64,000 nt of DNA from Lithodes maja (GCA_037953745.1 JBAKBP010007416.1:36186-100185), one strand, 5' to 3'; counted from the first letter of the stretch, positions 23,440-34,447 are shown. Program-made: numbers and translations. The notes: a model not told the origin generated them from the sequence alone.

Positions 23440-24060
23440 TTACGCGCGCAGGGGATAGAAGGAGAGGGAGGAGGGGGTGGGTTACGGCGTATTATCACGT
23501 ATGTGTCCATTTTTGAGCCCTTTTAGGCTATGTAGAGTATGTATACGTGTGTAGGCCACCCATATAACAATGAATATGCCTCATAGTGACCAAAAATTGC
23601 AATATATAAGGGAATTATAAGAAAATTTGTAGGCGGGAATGAAGATGTGTTGGAGGTTTGGCGGCAATTTATGAGCTGAGAGTGTGGTTTACGCCATACA
23701 TATCACGTATATCTTGTACGTAGAGCACTGTCATGCTATAATACAGACTTGTACGTATGTATACGTGCCATATATCAAAATATATACCGCATATTGACCA
23801 ATTCATGCGATATTTACGCACATTATCAAAGAGTTTCTATGCGTGAACCAAGGTGTGAGTGAGTTGTGCTGGGAATGAAAGGGGGAGAGGGTGTGTTACG
23901 CCATAAATATCACGTAAATCTTATATTTAGAGCACTGTCATGCTATAATAAAGACGTGTACGTATGTAGGCATCCCATATAACAAGGAATATACCGCATA
24001 TAGCCCAATTGATGCGATATTTACGCAAATTGTGAATGTGTTTCTAGCAGACGGAAGCCT
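23440..24060. repeat. 207-bp tandem repeat, three degenerate units
   Basis: Units start with ACG(C/G)C(A/G)TA...ATCACGTA at about 23484, 23691 and 23898, a spacing of 207 bp each time. Shared phrases include AGAGCACTGTCATGCTATAA, GTGTACGTATGTA-like stretches and GCGATATTTACGCA. Each unit is preceded by a purine-rich tract. It lies in the non-coding half of the piggyBac element. Confidence 0.8.
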
Positions 24061-25120
24061 GAAAGGGTGGGTTGGGGGTGGGTGGGTGGGAGGGAGGGAG
24101 GGAGGCATGCAGGGGTGCAGGGAGGGAGTGAGTGAGTCGTGAAGAGAAGGAAGGCAGGCAGATCCAGCTGTGTGACAATTGTGAAGGCGCCCGAGGCGTA
24201 TGGATGCTTGGGATTTTGAACCTTATGTCTTCCAGGTGTCTGGTGTTTGTTGCCACCAAGAGTTTTACAATAACATGAGTCAGGAATGGAGAGAGAGAGA
24301 GAGAGAGAGATAGATAGAAACTGAGACATGCGTATGTCGTACGTATAAATGGACTTCAGAATTGCATTTTTATGCAAGCAGACATTGCATTTTAGACACA
24401 TGTGAAGTACCACAGAAACATGTAGGCCATTGACTGTCAATAAAGTACTATATTATACACCACCAGCGACGGTGGTCAGTAAACACGTGCAGATTGCCTT
24501 TTGCGATAAAGGGCTAAATATAGAATGGTGTCTCCTTACACTTGCAAAAGGGTAGATTGCCACCAGAGAAACGTTTACTTATTTATTTCCAAGTAATATG
24601 CAATCTAAATGTATATTCGAGACCTACTGCAATTATTTGTATGACAGTCATGACTATGTATAATCCAATATACGCGCGTAGGCGAGACATAAGAAAGCTG
24701 GTTGAGCAATTTTCGACACCCACACAGTTATTATTCTTTTTTATTTACAATATTATACAATACAAATGTATTTGTGAAGAGTATTTTATCCATTATTGTA
24801 TTTATACAAATTTTGTTCCCAGACAGAGCTGCTGTGGCTGGTGTAGCTGGGGCATAAAGGGAGCGGCAAGGGTCACCGCTTGACCGTGTGAAAATGAGTG
24901 GAGTCGCACTGAGAGGGGCAATTTTGCTGAATGTTTTGGCAATTTTGGACAGAATAAAGTTATATAATTACTAATTCTTGACAGAGACAAACTTTCATAA
25001 ACCTTGGCATGATATAATTGATAATCCCATCAATTTACAAACGTAAATTGGTGGGATAATTCATTTTTTTTTGTATATTGTCATTTCGATTGTAGACACG
25101 AAGTTTTGAGTGATATTTGG
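24061..25120. other. Non-coding interior of piggyBac element
   Basis: G-rich tract at 24062-24135, an (AG)n/(ATAG)n microsatellite at 24287-24317, and a 19-bp inverted repeat around TCCCATCAATTTAC / GTAAATTGGTGGGA at 25025-25055. No gene seen. Confidence 0.55.
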
Positions 25121-25124
25121 TATG

Positions 25125-25212
25125 AGCTCCTGTGGCATGGTTGGTAAGGTCGCGGACTGGAAAACTCAAAGTGTGGTAGGGTTGTGTGATCGAATCCAGG
25201 AGGGGGTTATGG
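25125..25212 (+). repeat. tRNA-like sequence (possible SINE head)
   Basis: GCTCCTG near 25127 can pair with CAGGAG(G) near 25198-25204. A TGGCATGGTTGG-like A box and a GATCGAATCC B box are at tRNA spacing. A loop reading CTGGAAAAC would put GGA in the anticodon position. Arm pairing is poor, so this is a degenerate tRNA or a tRNA-derived SINE head rather than a working tRNA gene. Confidence 0.45.
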
Positions 25213-25254
25213 GGAAGATTTTATATTGTCTAGAACATTTTTGATAATTTTTTT

Positions 25255-25350
25255 TTTTTACAAGATCATGCCATTGTATTCAATAAATATGAAATATTCA
25301 TAGAATATATCATATTGTAAGAATACAATGACATGACCTTGTGTTTTTTT
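25255..25350. repeat. Hairpin inverted repeat beside T tracts
   Basis: ACAAGATCATGCCATTGTAT at about 25260 and its inverted counterpart (ATACAATGACATGACCTTGT) at about 25323-25342 pair with two mismatches around an AT-rich loop. T-rich runs lie on both sides. Confidence 0.65.
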
Positions 25351-25689
25351 TTTTTTTATTATTGTTTTTTTTTATTATCTTAGTAGGTTTGACAGGATTT
25401 GTTGAAACATATTTATTTGTGTACAATTCATTTGAGGTAAGAAAATAATTATATACACATGACTTTGGCTAATAACAAACATATATATTGATATAATAAA
25501 AAAATAAGGCATATTACATGTAAATATTTGAAACTTATAAACTAAATAATGAAACATACAATTATATAATGTAAAAGCTATATCACAGGGACATCTTTGG
25601 AACTTATACATTATATAATATATATGTTACATTATGAGGTAGCGTGATCAATTAGGTCAGGTCAGGTAAGGTAGGGCGCGAGTCCAGGA

Positions 25690-25802
25690 CAGGGCTGGGC
25701 AGGGGGCGAGTCCAGGGCAGGGCAGGGCAGGGCAGGGCAGGGCAGGGCAGGGCAGGGCAGGGCAGTGCAGGGCAGGGCAGTGCAGGGCAGGGCAGGGCAG
25801 GG
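25690..25802. repeat. (GGGCA)n minisatellite
   Basis: About 20 five-base GGGCA units with a few GTGCA variants, just after the piggyBac stop codon. The Pro/Ala/Leu-rich frames over it are low-complexity artefacts. Confidence 0.95.
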
Positions 25803-25808
25803 CGACAC

Positions 25809-28562
25809 TCAATAATTTTTGAAGGTGTGGTAGTCCCTGAAGCACTCACCCATGCAGAGTGGAACTTTGCACTCTGCGCACATTGAGGTGACTCTTTTTG
25901 GGACATGGGGTTTCCTGACACTGGAGCTGCAGACAGTGCACTGCACCTGCCTGTGACGAGTGCCAATCAGCTCGGTGTTGGTCAGGTAGTGTCTTTGGAC
26001 ACCCACCTGGACTCGGTCAGGAACGTGATCCCCACGCCATGCCGTACGTCTGTGAGTGGTAGTGCCATACTTCTCCAGGAGTTGGTATGAGACGTTGTAC
26101 ACGAACTCCCGGAATTTAAGTTTCTGGTTTGGGGCCATATTCTTTTTGACCAACCACAAGTTGTAGGCGTTCAGCATCGTTATGTCAACAAGGTGGAGGA
26201 AGAGCTTGTGATACCACTTCACAGTCTTCCTCAGACACTCAACGCCTGACAGCTGACAGTCAGACTTGTCCACCATGCGCATGTTTTTGGTGTAGTCCAC
26301 TACCATGTCGGGCTTGTAGATGGTCTTCCTGGTTCGGTAGTGGATTTTGCCAGAATCCATCTGGGCACCTGTGTGGACGGTGGAAAGCAGGTGGACGTCT
26401 CGCTTATCCTTCCACTTCAGGGCTATCACTTTCCCACACTTTTCGAGCTGCTTGTATTTCTGCCCCTTTCGTCGCCTTCTTCGCACATGCCTCTCGCGGT
26501 GTTCCTGGGCCAGGTCGTCTTCTGAAGGTGTGTCACTGGAGGAGGCATCTGTGAGAGGAATGACATCACCTGTGAATTTTGGCATAAACTTTCTTGTCTT
26601 TCTGATAGTCCCACATGACCCCGTTTGGTTGTCATGAAGAAACTGGCAGAGAGCAGGAGAAGTATACCAGTTGTCAGTGTAGATGATGTGGCCTTTGCCC
26701 AGGTAAGGTGCCAACATTTTCCTGACGATGGCACCTGACATGCCCATGGGGTCATTGGCAGCGGCTTTCGGTATGTCAATGTCAGTGCCTGTGTACACGA
26801 TCATGTCAAGCACTATTCCAGTTTCGCAGTCACACAAAACGAAGAGCTTGATTCCGAACCTATGCCTTTTCAAGGGGATATACTGTTTGAAAACAAGACG
26901 TTCTTTGAAGAGCACGAGCGACTAATCAATCATCAAATTGAGGAAGGGGTAAAAGTATTTCCTATACGTCTCCAACAACATGGTGAACACATTCCGAACT
27001 TTCCATATCCTGTCAATCCTGTTAGGATTTTCGTTGTCTGCAAAGTGCATAAATCTTAGCAGCAACAAAAATCTGTCACGAGTCATGAACTTATTGAAAG
27101 TTGGGGTGGCGATGAGAGGGTCGTGCTTCCAATAGTGTTGCAACACATGCTTCTTGATCAGAGGCATGAGGAACAACAAGGCAAAGAACGTCATAAATTC
27201 TTCCACAGTCGTATCCACCCAGCCTCGTATTCTCGCTTTTGGAGAAAGGACATCCAATCTGCCAAACACCCACCTGTAGTAGGCGTTTGTTTGGGCAACG
27301 ATGTACGTCATTACCTCCATATCGAAAAAAGCGAGGAAGAAGTCGCTTTCGTTCGCTTGATCGTCACAGGGCCAGTCGTCAGTTGTTCCTGACGTCCCAG
27401 GATTGAACTGGGGCACGTCAGGTACAAAATTGACCCCGTCAGACCAATCAAACGAAGGCAAGCCAGGGATCGGAATGCCGTCTGCGTCTGCTTCATTGTC
27501 TGAAATATCGCTTCCATGGTCGCGATACAGCACTTGATCATCATCACCCTCCTCTTCACTAGACAGACGATGACCTTCCTCATTTTCGTCACCGACGTCT
27601 GACTCACTCCCACTGTCCACTCCCAAATCCCCCCACCCTTGGTCCCGTGCTAGGGCTTCGTCGTCAAAACCTGGGCTGCCAATGTCCTGCGAATCACCAT
27701 CAAACAGCAGGGCGGCATATTTTGATGGTGTCAGAGTTTTCCGGGTCACTTTTGCACGCGAGGGTGTCTTATGGACAGGGACAGCAGAGGTGGCGGCAGG
27801 GGCGGCGGCAGGGGCGGCGGCAGGGGCGGCGGCAGAGGCGGCGGCAGGGGCAGCAGTGGTGCGTGGCCTTGATGGCAAGATGATGGTGGTGCCTGTCGCC
27901 CTTCTCTCTGTTCCTTGGGCAGGGGCGGCAGGGGCAGCAGGGGCAACAGGGGCAACAGGGGCAGCAGGGACAGCAGGGCCAGCAGTCGCTTTCCCTCTCC
28001 CCTTCCCCTTCCCCTTCCCCTTCCCCTTCCCTGTTCCTTGGGCAGGGGCGGCAGGGGCAGCAGGGGCGGCAGGGGCAGCAGGGGCGGCAGGGGCAGCAGG
28101 GGCGGCAGCGGCAGCCGGGCCAGGGGCGGCGGCTGGTGGTGGTGGTGGTGGTGGTAGGGGCACTGTGGCTGGCGTACGGGATCTTTTCCCTACGCCCGTG
28201 CCTTTAATTTTTCCTGCCCCCGCAGGTTTTGCAGCCCTAGGGCGGCCTCCTGCGTCGCTGGCAGGGGTGGCAGGGGTGGCAGTGGTGGCAGTGGTGGTAG
28301 TGGTGGTGGTAGTGGTTGTTGCAGTGGCCTGGGTCGTGGTGGCAGTGTCCCGAAAGACCAATGACCTCTGTGCCATTGCCCTGCTTGCACGTGTTTTTTG
28401 TGCTTTGGGTGCTGGTGTTTCGTCCTCAGAGCTGTAGGGCGTGTCGTACTGGTAGCTAGGGTCTTTGGCAGCCACCCTCTGCCTTCCACGGCGGCTAACA
28501 CCACCAGAAGGAGGGCTGGTTGTGTCATCAGGGAGCGAGCGTGAGGGACGTGTGGGCTCCAT
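25809..28562 (-). pseudogene. piggyBac transposase with one internal stop
   Basis: A single frame runs from ATG 28562-28560 to 25809 (917 codons before the final stop), broken only by a TAG at 26924-26922 (codon 547). The TAG directly follows the first catalytic Asp (LMID, residue 546). The other DDD residues are present: YTDNWYTS (D630) and MRMVDKSD (D765/D768). The last ~45 residues form a Cys-rich zinc-binding tail (CTVCSS...CAECKVPLCMGEC), as in piggyBac proteins. The N-terminal ~370 residues are low complexity (Thr, Ala-Pro and Gly-Lys runs) and explain the unusual length. Excision and insertion at TTAA is the known family reaction. The copy looks young but is inactive unless the stop is read through. 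Confidence 0.93.
27783..28160. repeat. GC-rich imperfect minisatellite inside transposase
   Basis: Imperfect GGCAGGGGC(A/G)-type repeats plus a (CCCCTT)n-like tract at 27998-28029 and a (GGT)n run at 28135-28156. In the transposase frame they encode Ala-Pro runs, Gly-Lys runs and a Pro run. Confidence 0.85.
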
Positions 28563-28786
28563 GACTAGTGCGTGGTTACTGGCGCGGTGGTGCTTGCACG
28601 AGTGCGGGGAGAGCGTTTGGCGGGGTGGTATCGAGAGTTGACATGTAGTACTATACCCACACCAATTTTCAGCCGCCTGACTATTAACGCGCGGTTTTGG
28701 TACGTGTTCAAAAGCGTTACTCTGAAGAGTCTCCCCGCAGTGCGCCGGGGGAACTCTTAAGAGTCTCCCCGCAGCTCCCGGGTTAA

Positions 28787-29583
28787 GGCCCTGTCGGCAC
28801 TGCAAAGGACATCACTTTGATAAGTTGTGTCCTACTGCAGATAAAGTCAAAGACGTCAAAAATGAGGGTAATACAACTGTGGCACTAGGTAGCACGCAAG
28901 ACACCACTATATTACCCACAATACAGATTCTCATGGAAGGTAATGACATAAACAAAGTTTGTCGGGTACTTCTAGATCAAGGGTCTCAACGTTCCTTTAT
29001 AAAGAGGTCCGTACTAGTGGGACTGAAGCACCGAATCGTAGGGGCTGAGACTCTTCGATTACAGGGCTTCACAGGGGTTACTGATAAGCAAGACTACGAG
29101 ATAGCGGAGATTTCATATTTCTATCGTAAAAACCGGTACTTTATGACTTGTATCGTAGTAGACACCCTACCAGAATATGTATCTGTGGGTGTGAAGAAGG
29201 TGGAACACGCATTACGTAGCAAAGGGGTTAACTTGTCAGATCCCATGGGAAATCAGAGTGAGGTGCATGTTCTACTTGGTGTGGATCATTATTATGAAGT
29301 AGTATACCCTGGATTTAAAGAGATGTGTGGTGTAATTTTAATCCCCACTAAATTTGGATACTGCATGAGCGGAAAGGTGCATACTACACAGTCAAAGGTC
29401 CTGGTCGACACAGTCTCGATATATAGAGTCAATGTAACCGCGGAAGAGGAGTTGGGAAGGGAGGATTCCCAACCTAGTGACCCTAAGATGGCTGCAGAGT
29501 TCGACCTGGAACAACTGTGGAGATTGGATCGCATAGGCATTAATCCTATGGAGACTGATTATGACTCGGAAGTTGCGCTATAA
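28787..29583 (+). pseudogene. BEL gag end and protease
   Basis: Continues the BEL frame after the piggyBac insertion. It contains the second zinc finger (CRHCKGHHFDKLC, CX2CX3HX4C), then a retropepsin-like domain with LLDQGSQRSFIKRSVLVGLK. The expected D-S/T-G triad appears as DQGS, common in BEL/Pao proteases. It ends with DLEQLWRLDRIGINP, the conserved stretch just before RT. The stop at 29581-29583 precedes a short decayed RT start (about 29584-29665). Confidence 0.85.
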
Positions 29584-29659
29584 AAGGTTTGACGAGTCTG
29601 TGTGCTACTGTGCCTCAGACAAGCAATATAAAGTTAGTATACCCTGGAAGAACGGTGAG

Positions 29660-31524
29660 ATAGGCATCTCTTAACCAGGAAAAGTCCAGAAATTTGGGGA
29701 TGATCTGGCAACCTAAACATGACATACTAACTTTTCAAACAAGGTCTTTTGCTCAACAGACAGGAGCGCACTCCAAAAGAAGTCTGTTGAGCAAAGTTGT
29801 GCAATTTTTTGATCCTTTGGGTCTAGCATTACCCGTCACCATAAGAGCTAGGATTCTAATGCAGGAAGTTTGGAGACGTAAAATAGGATGGGATGACGGT
29901 TTGCCCGAGGACCTGAATGACCAAGGGACATTGTTGTTGAATGAATATGCCATCCTATGTACTAAACCTATACCTCGTAAAGTGGCGGCGTTCGGTGACG
30001 TTACGTTACACACGTTTTGCGATGCTAGCGCCACGGCATACGGGGTAGCCATATATGTTGTTACTTCATTTGGGGCACATTTAGTTACAGCCCGGGCCAA
30101 GGTAGCCCCGGTTAAAAAGGTAACTATTCCTAAAATGGAATTGACTGCCATGCTGCTATTAGCACGTCTGGTGCAACATGTACGCGCAGCATACGAGAGC
30201 GAATTAAATATTGAAATCGTTCATGTATGGTGCGATAGTCAGGTCACACTCAACTGGATACATAGCAAGAAGTCTCTGCCAGTTTATGTGCGGAATAGGG
30301 TAGATGAGATTAGAGCCCTATTGCCAGACGTTGCTTATCATTATGTAAATACAAAAGAAAACCCTAGTGATCTCATAACTAGGGGTATAACGGCTAGCCA
30401 GTTAATGAAGTCCGAATTGTGGTGGCATGGTCCAAAGTGGCTGCTCCATGAAAGTGAATGGACGATTTGGCATGCTGTTGGTGAGGGACTTCTGCCACTG
30501 GAAACAGTGGCAGTTACAGCCCAACCAAATGAGCCACCGGGTCCTACCATAAAGTGGGCAAGATTCGGTGACTATAATAAACTAGTCAGAGTTGTAGCTT
30601 GGGTGTTGCGATATGTATCCAATCTCAAGCTTAAAGTAACGGGCCAACTCTGCAACAGGGGTCACAACATTGATGCTCGTGAATTTAAAGCAGCTGAAGT
30701 AACTTTGATCAAATGGGTTCAAGTAGAAACCTTTTGCAATGAATTAGAATCCTTGAAAGGCTCGAATAAGACATTAATGCCTAATATAGTGCGTCAACTA
30801 AGGTTGCACCTAGACAATGGCCTCATCAGGTGTGAGGGTCGCCTGAAGTGGTCGGGTGTACCAGACGGCACAAACCGCCCTATACTTATGCCAACAAGAC
30901 ATCACGTTACTGATCTATTGATCATACGTGCACATAGGGAAGTAAAACACTACGGGGTATGTCATATTATATCAAATTTACGTCTCACCTGGTGGATACC
31001 CAGAGTTCGACAAGTAGCTCGACACGTAGTGAGAAAGTGTGTAATATGCCAGAGACTAAAGGGTAAACCATATGCAACTGGACCAGCTCCACCTCTACCT
31101 GAATGCTGTGTAAAGCACGTAGAACCTTTCCAAGCGGTAGGATTAGATTACACAGGGGCATTGAAGACGAGGGAGCATGAGAAGGTTTATATATTATTGT
31201 TTACCTATGCGACGTCTCGAGCGGTACACCTAGAACTATGTGTTAATATGTCTAGCGAAGAATTTATGCTGGCGTTTAGACGGTTTTGTGCCCGTCGTTC
31301 ATTCGCTCAACTCATTCTTAGCGACAATGCTCCCACTTATGTCCAAGCATCAAAATATCTAAAGGATATGAGTAGTGATCCTACTATCATCACTTTTTTG
31401 GGAGAGAAGAAGTGCGAATGGAGGTTCATTCCAGTTAAGGCACCTTGGTTTGGTGGAATGTGGGAACGGTGTGTCGTCATAGTAAAGTCAGGACTCAGAG
31501 CGGTTGTAGGACGTGCTCTATTAA
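29660..31524 (+). pseudogene. pol: BEL RT tail, RNase H and integrase core
   Basis: After a few RT N-terminal residues (KQYKVSIPWKNGE near 29620-29655) the sequence jumps straight to the RT end (LGMIWQPKHDILTF and FFDPLGLALPVTI). The RT palm with its Y-x-D-D box is deleted. RNase H follows (LHTFCDASATAYGVAIY, KMELTAMLLLARLV, VWCDSQVTLNWI), then the integrase zinc module (HYGVCHIISNLR...CVICQRLKG) and core with GLDYTG, LILSDNAPTY and GGMWERCV as D-D-E. The frame is cut at TTAA 31521-31524 by a 642-bp MITE and resumes at 32171. Confidence 0.9.
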
Positions 31525-32166
31525 CCCGGCAAGCGCGATAGGCCTCATGGAAGGCTTCCTATAGGGAACGCGATAGGCCTCACGGAAGCAAGACCATAAA
31601 AAAAACCTTCCAAAAAAAAAAAAAGGGCCTATCAAAACAAAGGAATTTGTCTCTAGGTGAGATAATTCCCCTCCAGTACTCATCCATGTAAATCTCACCC
31701 ACCCCCCTCCCCTCCTTCCCCACCTTATTCCCCCCTCCCTCCCCTCCTCAATTATCACCTATTTTTCCTCTTATTATCATCATTTATCGGTTATTTTTCT
31801 CTCCCGCGATGATGTAGCACAAGTGGGTTGCAGAAAAGATCGTTATGTAACACCCAGACACCGGCCCACACCGCCCCGCTCGTCTCAGTTACCTCACAGA
31901 CAGCGAGAGAGGAGGGTTGCCTGTGGCTCTCTCTCGCCTGAGATTATGACCGGGTGGCCAATATCTTCGTTTTTCACCACCCAAATGCTTTTCCCACTTA
32001 TTTTAGCACTCTTGAAGGTTCATATATACATCATATATGTAAAATAAAAGCATACCGAAAACAAATAATGCTCTATATTGTAAATATAACGAATTCTGTC
32101 AGAATCCAAGGCTAGAAATGCACAAATAACTACCCTAGCCCCTAGGTCTATTTCGCGCTTGTCAGG
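31525..32166. mobile_element. 642-bp TTAA MITE in BEL integrase
   Basis: Flanked by TTAA at 31521-31524 and 32167-32170. Ends CCCGGCAAGCGCGATAG and, inward from the right, CCTGACAAGCGCGAAATAG form inverted repeats of about 17 bp. Removing it with one TTAA restores the integrase frame. The interior is non-coding, with A and C/T-rich tracts. The ends differ from the piggyBac element at 23185, so it is a separate TTAA family. Confidence 0.9.
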
Positions 32167-32170
32167 TTAA

Positions 32171-32670
32171 AGAAGAGTGAGTTGACGACAGTCCTCACAG
32201 AGATAGAGGCAGTCGTGAATGATCGCCCGCTTACATATGTGTACACCGACCTGCAAGAACCACTACCATTAACGCCAGCTCACTTGCTATATGGAAAACC
32301 ATTGACTGCGTTTCCATCTGATTTTCAGTCCATAGTAGAGTTAGAGGATCCCTCGTTGTACTCTGAGGTAGCGGTGTCTAAGAGATACCAGTATATATCC
32401 AGGATAATCGAGGATTTTAGGAAACGGTGGGTTAGTGAATATCTGCTATCATTGAGGGAAAGGAGTATTACTCCCTCTGGTAAACCAACGGCACCTACAG
32501 TTGGTGAAGTTGTTTTAATTAAAGAAGATAGTCCTCGTTTATACTGGAAATTAGGCCGCGTGTTGGAGGTATACAAGGGGGCAGACTCTGTAGAGCGGGT
32601 GGCGCTATTGAAGACAGCCACTGAGACTACTGTTTGTCCTATCGCACGTTTGTACGCTTTGGAGTCTGTG
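32171..32670 (+). pseudogene. pol: BEL integrase C-terminus
   Basis: Continues the integrase after the MITE: VLTEIEAVVNDRPLTYVY, LTPAHLLYGKPL, then the C-terminal SPRLYWKLGRVLEVYKG module typical of BEL/Pao integrases, ending near RLYALE at about 32663. The frame continues to 32823, but the tail past 32670 is in the inverted LTR-like segment and AT-rich DNA and is not thought to be native protein. Confidence 0.85.
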
Positions 32671-32708
32671 GATCACAAAAGAGTCATATTCTATCGTATT
32701 TATACGAT
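32671..32708. repeat. 38-bp inverted copy of BEL 5' edge
   Basis: GATCACAAAAGAGTCATATT and the 18 bases after it are the exact inverted complement of 20843-20880. It sits where a 3' LTR in direct orientation would be expected. It contains the small palindrome ATCGTATTTATACGAT. Confidence 0.8.
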
Positions 32709-33606
32709 ATGTAACATAATAATATATATTCAAAATGAAATTTTAAGGTTGTTGTGTTGCTTGAAGGTAATACAGCTTGCATCATATATGAATATATGTT
32801 TTATAGTGTATATGTATACTTAATGTTTTCATCTTGCTTATATAAATCTAATTTATATTAAATAATTTACAAGTGTTTTTACCAACATTAATTAACTCTT
32901 AAATACGTTCCCTCTTTAATCTATTGCTCCCTCGTTTTGCGGATATTCCCTTAACTTTGGTAACACTGCAGCAAGCCAGCTAGCAGGCGCGTGCGGCGCA
33001 CAGACTATCTATAATAAGGACAAGCCACTGAGGTGCTTTGGTTGTTATACCATACAACAGTGCTGCCACCAAATCCCTAGTAGTAGGGTCATTTGCTTGG
33101 AATCCGTGACCATTTTGTTCCTACCTTTTTCTCTCGATGGATTTGACAACCTGAACCATTTTTAGGAAAATTAGCTCGTATGCCCCTAAGAAACATGATG
33201 GCTAACTCTGCTAGAGCCCAATATTCAAAATGGCCGCCAACGCCATCTTGAAAAACATGAAATGTAATATCTCTGGCATCAGATGAGCTACAAGGACGAA
33301 TGAGGTGTCCTTTTTCACTAATTCCGGCATTACAAATCCACTTGAATGGTTATTGTATTGTATTGTATTGTATATTGTATTGTATATTGTATTGTTTTAT
33401 ACTAATTGTACATACTAATCTGCCACTTCACTGTCACTACATGATTCACTGTATGAGCCACTATCAGAATCACTGTCCTCACTTTCGCTGCTATCATCAC
33501 TGTTGTTCTCTGCCTGCGGTGTATATCTAATATTACTTTTTTACTGTTTCAGATGGATCGCATGCCCATCTGATGAAAATCGCCGACTTGTGAAGTGACC
33601 GAAATA
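32709..33606. other. Gap before Academ-like ORF
   Basis: AT-rich sequence, then a stretch with AAAATGGCCGCCAAC near 33228 that resembles AAAATGGCCACCAAG near 45263 in the foldback element. A (TATTG)n microsatellite lies at 33354-33396. A pyrimidine-rich TTTTTTACTGTTTCAG at 33537-33552 would be an acceptable 3' splice site just upstream of the ORF, but no donor was assigned. Confidence 0.45.
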
Positions 33607-34447
33607 ATGGATAATAGAAGAGAGAGTGAAGAGTTACCAGACAAGACATTAAATGAATACGAGTGCATTTTACTCTGTGGTAAGCGATGTACCGCAGATG
33701 ATCGTTTGGAAAACATTACACCTGAGAAGTGGGAATCCATCCGGGAAAAGTCTTTACAATGGAAAGAACTTGATAAGTTTCAACATATACATGAAAATGT
33801 GGATTGGGAGAAGGGACCAAAGGGTCACCACATGCATAGCACTTGTTACGCATCATTATCCAGCAAGCGCAAGCTCTCTCAAGCCGAAAAATGCAAACAC
33901 AAATCCGAGGAACGTCTTGAAAGAGATGAAACATCAGATCAACAAGACCCTTCCCCAGAGGCCAGTGCACCTAAAAGGCTCCGCTCCAGTATGGGTGTCC
34001 TTCACGATAAGACTCTATGTGTGTGGTGCATGAAAGGGGCATACAAGAGTAGTGATCGTGACAAGCAGATTTTACTCCTATCAACAGTAGATGCCTGGAC
34101 TAAATTCAAGTTACATACTGTCCGTCTGGAAGATGAGGTCATGAGATTGAGACTTGACACTCTGATTGCATCCATCCCAGATAGTCAAACAGCATTTGGG
34201 TTGGAAATCCGCTACCATCGTGCGTGCTGGCGCAAATATGTAAGCGACCACAAGCTCCTTTCAGATGAAAGCACTCAACATCTGCAGCGTGTAAACCTCC
34301 GAGAGGCCCAAGCTCTCTTCTTTCATCATATTCGTCAAGTCATCTTCAAAGACCATGAAATTCGCACACTGCAAGGCCTGCTGCAGGACTATAAGCGCAT
34401 TATCTCAAATCACGGACATAACTCAGTAGTAAAATCCAGCTACTTAA
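33607..34447 (+). pseudogene. Academ-like transposon protein, N-terminal part
   Basis: The first methionine is at 33607 (MDNRRESEEL). Two Cys/His clusters are visible: CILLCGKRC...HMHSTCY and CVWCMKGAYKS...HRACWRKY, likely zinc-binding. The acidic/charged linker RDETSDQQDPSPEA separates them. From memory of the family, this is the N-terminus of large invertebrate proteins that carry an XPG-like nuclease and a Cys-rich C-terminus (Academ DNA transposons); the assignment is moderate. The frame is cut at TTAA 34444-34447 and resumes in frame at 35068. Confidence 0.6.

Larger units (their letters stand above)
23185..28782 (-). mobile_element. piggyBac element inserted in BEL gag
   Basis: A 5598-bp element flanked by TTAA at 23181-23184 and 28783-28786. 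Removing it with one TTAA restores the BEL frame exactly. The ends are not symmetric: the left begins CCTCTCCGCGGCGCACAGGG, while the right, read inward, begins CCCGGGAGCTGCGGGGAGAC. The right end has subterminal copies of TCTTAAGAGTCTCCCCGCAG. The 616-bp MITE at 34448-35063 shares both ends. The transposase lies on the minus strand (28562-25809); about 2.6 kb downstream of it is non-coding. The element is longer than typical piggyBac elements (about 2.5 kb). Confidence 0.92.

Noticed and set aside
25125..25212. Functional tRNA-Ser gene
   Set aside because: A and B boxes are present, but stems pair poorly and the site is inside a transposon; kept only as a tRNA-like sequence.
25652..25966. 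Pro/Ala/Leu/Cys-rich frame
   Set aside because: Created by the (GGGCA)n minisatellite.
27682..28437. Plus-strand 251-residue Ala/Gly-rich frame and neighbouring Gly/Arg and Pro/Leu frames
   Set aside because: They are antisense or off-frame readings of the low-complexity part of the piggyBac transposase.
33595..33606. Start of the Academ-like ORF at 33595
   Set aside because: That codon is GTG; the first ATG in frame is 33607, and a splice-acceptor-like site lies upstream, so the true start may be in another exon.
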